A stretch of 64,000 nt of DNA from Prostheceraeus crozeri (taxonomy: Eukaryota; Platyhelminthes; Polycladida; Euryleptidae), in contig CAJQUW010000932.1 of NCBI GenBank assembly GCA_907163375.1, positions 310,001 through 374,000 of the forward strand, read 5' to 3'. Made by a program: the position numbers and the translations under genes. The notes beneath the pieces were generated by a model. It was not told where the DNA came from. It did no database searches and saw only the letters and a list, made by a program, of their open reading frames with translations. Within the stretch, counting starts at the first letter, position 1; every line of letters begins with the position of its first letter. Shown here in pieces: positions 58,985-64,000 of the stretch.

Positions 58985-59355
58985 TCCGCGACTCAAAAGG
59001 GCCAAAATACGAACCACTGCGCCTCAAATAGGGCCAAAATACGAACCACTGCGCCTCAAAAGGGCCAAAATACGAACCACTGCGCCTCAAATAGGGCCAA
59101 AATACGAACCGCTGCGCCTCAAAAGGGTCAAAATACGAACCACTGCGCCTCAGAAAGGCCAAAATACGAACCGCTGCGCTTTAAATAGGGCGAAAATGCG
59201 AACCGCTGCGCCTCAAATAGGGCCAAAATACGAACCGCTGCGCCTCAGATAGGGCCAAAATACGAGCCGCTGCGCCTCAAATGGGGCCAAAATCCGAACC
59301 GCTGCGCTTCAAATAGAGCAGAGGGCCAAATCATGAACCGGGTGCGCCTCAAGTG
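58985..59355. repeat. 31/32-bp terminal minisatellite, B right
   Basis: About eleven units of the same repeat as at the other three ends, the longest of the four arrays. B left holds about nine units at 38400-38690. Confidence 0.8.
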
Positions 59356-59372
59356 GGAAAAATCTTACTACT

Positions 59373-59378
59373 CCGGTT
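59373..59378. other. Target-site flank CCGGTT, right of element B
   Basis: Exact reverse complement of the AACCGG flank at the right end of A (35963-35968), and unlike the GCAATC flank at B's own left end. Confidence 0.75.
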
Positions 59379-60746
59379 GTATATGTATTTCGATATATAG
59401 GTAACTTTTCGAGAGCAGGATCACTTATTAGGGGTAGAGGATAAGTACTAATTATCATTATAAGGAATTTTTGTTTTTCCATTTTGTGTGGATAAATGAT
59501 TGATTACCATCAAATGTCAACTCCAGAGGAATGTAGCAAAAATCAATCTGTTGTGGTGTTTGTGATGTCAACCACCATAGCAGCGTTCAGGCGTCACTTT
59601 ATTTTCCCATCTCTCGCAGCAGATTTTACAAATTTCTCATCACTTCCTGAGGTAAAAGCCCTGTCCCCATTACCTTGTTTCGCAGTACATGTTCTTCCAA
59701 CCTGACGATGGAATAAGCGCGCATCAATTATCGCAAATAAATGTAACAAATATGGTATATATGGCGATTTTTCTTTATTAGAGAATTTCAACCAACTATC
59801 TTTTCTTAATCTGATAATTTTTTAAGTGTTCAGTTTTCATTTCTCATGAAGCATCCAGAATGTTGACCATCAGCACTAGGGAACCAGTGAAATATGTTAC
59901 AAATTATTACGGAATTATTTGACATAGAGGCGAAGCAAAAGAAACAAAGGAATAACTGCAAGTCACTGAAAAGAGGTGACGTACATTGTATATGGATACA
60001 CAACATCTGAATATATCTAATAGCTGGCTATTGCTCATTTTCTGTAATGAGTTTCAATATTTTCCTTCTGTGAAGGCGTATCTATGCTATGATTTATGTA
60101 ATGTGTTGAATGTGTGTGTGGTAATTGAAATAATGAAAGACATAACTGAGGGATATATTTAGGTATTCAATGAACAAGAATCCGAAATACATGCATATCA
60201 AGAAAAACAAAACGCTTGATCGATGCAGTGAAATTGTGTATGTAAAGTAGCTTATGTCGCAATAATTGTTTCAGCAACAAGGTTTTCACGTAAAAAAATT
60301 CCAAAAATTAGAAAAATCAATAAAAGTGTGAAGTGCAAAACTGTAGTTTAAACTATCCAACAAATAAATTCACAAACTTATGGACAAATGTGATATAAAA
60401 GCTCTCCAGCTTTCTAGACAACAAAGTAGAAAGGTACAAAAATGGAAGCTGCCATCTCTGCAACCCACTGAACGACACCTATGGGTGCAATGAACGATTT
60501 GTCGCTTACTTGCTGATGCACGGAATTTTGCATCGGTAAAAGTAGGCACCCTTTTAAGTTGCGTTACGCTGGGCATGGCAATAGCACTAACGCTCACAAC
60601 AAAGTCAGTGTCCCCATTCTGATCACTGTAGTTGCAGATCCGTCGGGCTGAACTGCTTTTCGTAAAATCATGCTATAAAATTGTTTGCTGGATCTTCGCC
60701 TCGATTCCAAATCAGTTACTGTAGCATTGGCTTTCATCTTAGACAT
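59379..60746. other. Host DNA, no firm gene
   Basis: Two stretches are less AT-rich and open on the minus strand: 59594-59690, with TTTTACCTCAG before GAAGTGATGAG, and 60500-60600, with CAGCAA|GTAAGC donor-like at about 60520. Either may be a short host exon; neither is established. Confidence 0.3.
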
Positions 60747-60756
60747 AATATTTTGC

Positions 60757-61146
60757 GATTTGCAATCAGCAAGTCAGTGAAGTTTCGACGGGCATTCATT
60801 AAATGTCACTTTAAACACACTGCTGGCCAATTGCCAAAGTTAGTGCGCCTGAAATAATTGATAAATGCTGCTTTTTGTAAACAGTTAATTATTTCAGGGC
60901 GATTTGCCAGTAGTGTGTTTAAAGTGATATTTAATGAATGCCCGTCGAAATTTCACGGACTTGCTAATTGCAAATCTCAAGTTAACCTGGCCATGGTAGC
61001 GACTTTATATAGGGAGTTGTGTCGATGTTGAGAGATGTAAACTAGACCTGCTGATGATCCCTGATATTGGTTGAAATAGCAGCTATTCAGGTCTGTTGCC
61101 ATCTTTCAACTGAGGATGCAACTCAATATTTAATTTTTCTATTTAG
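60757..61146 (+). mobile_element. 390-bp palindromic insertion with a hammerhead ribozyme candidate
   Basis: AATATTTTGC occurs at 60747-60756 and 61147-61156 as a 10-bp target duplication. An imperfect inverted repeat starts exactly at the insertion point (arms about 60757-60858 and 60886-60976, of unequal length), followed by a 170-bp tail that contains the ribozyme candidate at 61043-61095. The layout matches the insertions at 15633 and 17152. Penelope-like elements are the best-known metazoan retroelements with hammerheads in their terminal repeats, so a Penelope-like or retrozyme-like origin is inferred. Confidence 0.6.
61043..61095 (+). ncRNA. Hammerhead ribozyme candidate
   Basis: Core CTGATGA at 61051-61057 and GAAA at 61073-61076. 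Stem I: 61044-61050 (AGACCTG) pairs perfectly with 61088-61094 (CAGGTCT), plus one G-U pair outside. Stem III: ATAG (61076-61079) pairs with CTAT (61083-61086) around a 3-base loop. The predicted cleavage site is after 61087, an A-U-U triplet that satisfies the NUH rule but is not the favoured GUC. Stem II (61058-61072) is weak, with only two G-C pairs, so activity may be reduced or lost. Confidence 0.55.
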
Positions 61147-61156
61147 AATATTTTGC

Positions 61157-63107
61157 ATTCAGAGATAAGCCGAATAACTGCGGGACAACCACATTCTATC
61201 AATTCTCGTATTAGAGCGGAATGCACTGTTATAAATTGTAAACCCTTTTTGTTACACAACTCACATTCTTTGTGAGATATAAAATCATTAGTACAGCTAT
61301 TGTCGACGTCCTAGATATGAATGTTCAACACATCAAGTGGTGTCAAATATAATTCCTACAGGAAAATGAATGCATGTTCATGTAAACGCAAAATCTTGAT
61401 TCCCAAATCCTGACTGTTTAAAAAAGTGATCTGAAGAGCATAAAAGAAGTAATCATGTAAAAGATAGTGCAATTCAATGTCATGTGAATACTTGTATAAT
61501 TTAGATTGCTTCGATTGTCGACATCTAAAGTTTACGGTCACTTCTCTTATATTCGTCGAGTCATCATGTAGACTACATTATGCCGTTGCACAGAATTCAC
61601 ATTATTTAGCCAATTTATTTGTTATTTTGTTATTTATTTGATAAAATTACTTATTTATGTATACTTAACTTGATGCTATACTTATTGTTATATCTGTTTT
61701 TGCAAGTGGAAAATCGAATTCGTTTGCATAATGCTACCAAGATGCTGCTGACACAATCGAAATATCATTTAAGTAATGCCGACAAATGGCTTGTATGAAA
61801 CGTAGTAGCTGTGTAATTAACATTATACAAACTGTATGTTAACTATTTTAACTGCACTATGGTCCATTCATATGTACTCATTTTATAGAAAGGAGTGAAA
61901 CAGCTTAAGGACTACTGATGCGGGTATTTCTCCTGTTCCAGACAGCCTCAGTAATTAATGTTTCTATGACGAATCACCGCAAAGGCGAAGTAATAAAAGC
62001 GTTTTTATTTGTGAAGCAGACGTTATTATATTCTTGATGACATCAATACACTTTCGATGCATCATTAACAAAGGATAAAGTGAGGCAATCCGGTGAACAG
62101 ATTTACATCCATTAATGATGATAAGGATTAAAATAACATCACAAAAAGAAGAATTAGCGCAAGCGGTATGGAGTGACACATACAGTATGGGATCCATAGA
62201 AGTAGATGGGATCAGTCATGACTGATGGTTTGGTACCAGCGGGAGGTGAATTTTGTATGTTATTAAGCATAAAACTATGACTATTGACTACAACACTGTA
62301 AATGTGATTTATAATTGTCACTCTAGCCATTTTGTGTTTCGGAAAAGTCATAAGTCGAAATGTTAGATTTGTATTTCTTTGTAGCTTTTGCTTTTATAGA
62401 TTATTTGATCGTTGAACACGAGAACGGATAATACCTATTGCTTCCATTCTTTTTCTGGTTCCTTTTGCAATTTTTCTGCTTTAAACTGTGCAATTGTTCT
62501 GTTTTAAACTGGTCATTCATTCCTCCCAATTGTTTAGTCCTCCACTTTACCTCTTCTACTTGTAGGTGGCTTTCCATTTTCAAAACTACATGTAACTTAC
62601 TTAAGCTTCCTTTTTCCTCGATGGAAGTCTAAGCAAATTTGAGCGAGGTTCTTTCACATTTTCTAATACCTCTAATCAATCGATTACAATAAGCAATTTT
62701 CTAAGTGCGGAGTCTATCTCAGCATTTGTGATGCGTTGGAAGCGTTAGGACTTAAAAACCATTCCACAACGTGCACGGTGAACTGTAGCTGTTATTGCTG
62801 TTGTCTTACATCTCAGGTGACCTTCCTAGCCGGTAGATGATGACATGGCCATCCATGATGATGACATCGCACCTGTTTCTCATAGCTGCCCTTTCGCATC
62901 GCCCATCTCACTATACAATCGGTCTTTCGTAGCTCACTTAAACTTTGAAATTTTATGTACCAGGCTCCCGCAATGTTGACAGGCTTTAGTTGTATTATTG
63001 CTTTATGCTGGCGCATATTCATGTATTCTGTTTTTCAGTTTTTATTCAAATCAAAATTTTTGAGCAGCTTCTCTTCACTCTTCATCTTTATAGGCTTCTG
63101 ATTTTCT
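61157..63107. other. Host DNA, nothing recognised
   Basis: AT-rich, with no gene, RNA or repeat that I can support. Confidence 0.35.
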
Positions 63108-63108
63108 C

Positions 63109-63171
63109 TGCAGCTAGTAGGTGGCGATGAAGAAGAAGTCAGAGCCGAAGCCAGATCCGAAGATCGATAAG
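63109..63171 (+). CDS. Possible short terminal exon of a host gene
   Basis: A good polypyrimidine tract and acceptor (GATTTTCTCTGCAG) precedes an open frame. Depending on phase it reads LVGGDEEEVRAEARSEDR to a stop, an acidic C-terminal tail, or MKKKSEPKPDPKIDKRFVVS in a second frame. Only the splice acceptor and the composition support it. Confidence 0.25.
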
Positions 63172-63961
63172 AGATTCGTTGTTTCACAATCCTGACTTAA
63201 AGATGTGAACAAAAATAGAATGCGCTTAATGAGCGCTGACTGTAGTTCTAAAAATATTTCCCGATTAATTTTTCAAAAATATAACTACATGCTTGTTCAG
63301 TATTCGTTCAGCATTAATTCGATGATAACATGCGTGTGTCACAAACTGAAAACTGTGTCAACAGGCATCACCTGATTTCAGCTATTACTGAGCATCAGCT
63401 GATTTCGAAGTAAATATATTGATCAAACAAGAAGTGATAGCTGCAAAGAACGTGGGCAACAGAATTGGCATAATATGCAAATATCAAACAAGAAATGAAA
63501 AAGAATGCGATCCACTCGATGACATTTTCACGAATTGATGCAATCACCTATGTAACTCGTCCATACAAATGAAATCGAGTTGAATTTTCAGTTTAAAGCA
63601 AACTGACCAAATTTTTCTCCCTAAAAGTTCGAAGAAATGGTCTCTTACAGTTCCGTTTATATACATGTTGCTTTACAAGAAAATGATCCTTGTTAATACA
63701 AACAACGAATTTTCGAATACCATGTTCTCCTCAGCCACGCACAAGTGACAACATGAAACCCAATTTGTGATAATCTTGAATTTAATGTGTACATGTATAT
63801 GTGACTTTTTAGTAAATGCTTTTCCCAGTTTCAGTCATTTTTATGTAGTGTTTTCTGTCAATATGTATCTTAATTATTTTAACTAAGGGAGAGTGGGACA
63901 CATTGAACATGTTTTGAACTTTCTCGATGGCTTGAGTAGTGATCCCCTGACAAAAGGAAGG

Positions 63962-64000
63962 CCAAAATGTGAAATGTGAAATGCTGACTCAGCCCCCCCT
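63962..64000. mobile_element. Left edge of element D (terminus like element C)
   Basis: The last bases (AAATGCTGACTCAGCCCCCC) are the inverse of the right end of element C near 6092-6112, including the TGACTCA palindrome and the adjacent G/C tract. It is inferred to be the start of another element running out of the window. Confidence 0.5.

Larger units (their letters stand above)
38380..59372. mobile_element. Element B: PolB/Polinton-like element, inverted relative to A
   Basis: A 21.0-kb element with the same termini as A, in opposite orientation, so its zinc-finger and polymerase genes run on the plus strand. TIRs cover about 38380-42830 and 54560-59372. The core contains module 1, the zinc-finger gene, the polymerase gene interrupted by a LINE (45524-49257), the 94-aa ORF and the 140-aa gene. 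Apart from the LINE it is close to A throughout, which points to recent spread of one family. It is broken, with a few breaks besides the LINE. No integrase or capsid gene was recognised. Confidence 0.8.
54560..59372. repeat. Right terminal inverted repeat of element B
   Basis: Contains modules 2 and 3, a G-tract block present twice as a tandem duplication of about 356 bp (near 58073-58430 and 58430-58785), and the terminal minisatellite. Its segment 57270-57500 matches A-left (21310-21590) rather than B-left, so the two ends of one element carry different versions. Confidence 0.75.

Overview
The window comes from an invertebrate animal nuclear genome that I cannot name. It is AT-rich, with TATA and CCAAT promoters, spliceosomal introns, CR1/Jockey-type LINEs, hammerhead-bearing Penelope-like fragments and large DNA elements that encode a protein-primed family B DNA polymerase. 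No rRNA, tRNA, CRISPR or bacterial operon structure was seen.

Layout. (1) 1-6122: the right part of a large element (C) of the PolB/Polinton-like kind. It has a spliced zinc-finger gene, a small gene, a 370-codon coiled-coil gene with its own TATA promoter and 5' intron, and a G-tract-rich end. (2) 6123-20353: host DNA with faint host exons, a degenerate satellite (11.1-11.95 kb), one LINE (12.6-16.4 kb) carrying two younger insertions, and a second palindromic insertion at 17.15 kb. (3) 20360-35962: element A, a PolB element with multi-kilobase terminal inverted repeats (TIRs). (4) 35963-38379: 2.4 kb of host spacer. (5) 38380-59372: element B, nearly the same as A but inverted, with a 3.7-kb LINE inserted in its polymerase gene. 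(6) 59379-63961: host DNA with a 390-bp palindromic insertion that carries a good hammerhead-ribozyme candidate. (7) From about 63962: the edge of a further element (D) whose terminus matches that of C.

How the parts fit. In A and B a small gene on one strand faces a polymerase gene and a multi-exon C2H2 zinc-finger gene on the other. The TIRs and the zinc-finger leader contain copies of one module: an inverted CCAAT box, a TATA box, a short leader ending in a splice donor, and an intron-like stretch with a UUCG hairpin whose stem varies by paired changes. I see no integrase, packaging ATPase or capsid gene in A or B.

The most striking result concerns target-site duplications. The 6-bp flanks of A and B do not match within each element. 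They match crosswise in inverted form (GATTGC/GCAATC and AACCGG/CCGGTT), as expected if recombination between two inverted copies flipped the 2.4-kb spacer. A and B are treated here as broken fossils. C looks whole in most of the part shown.
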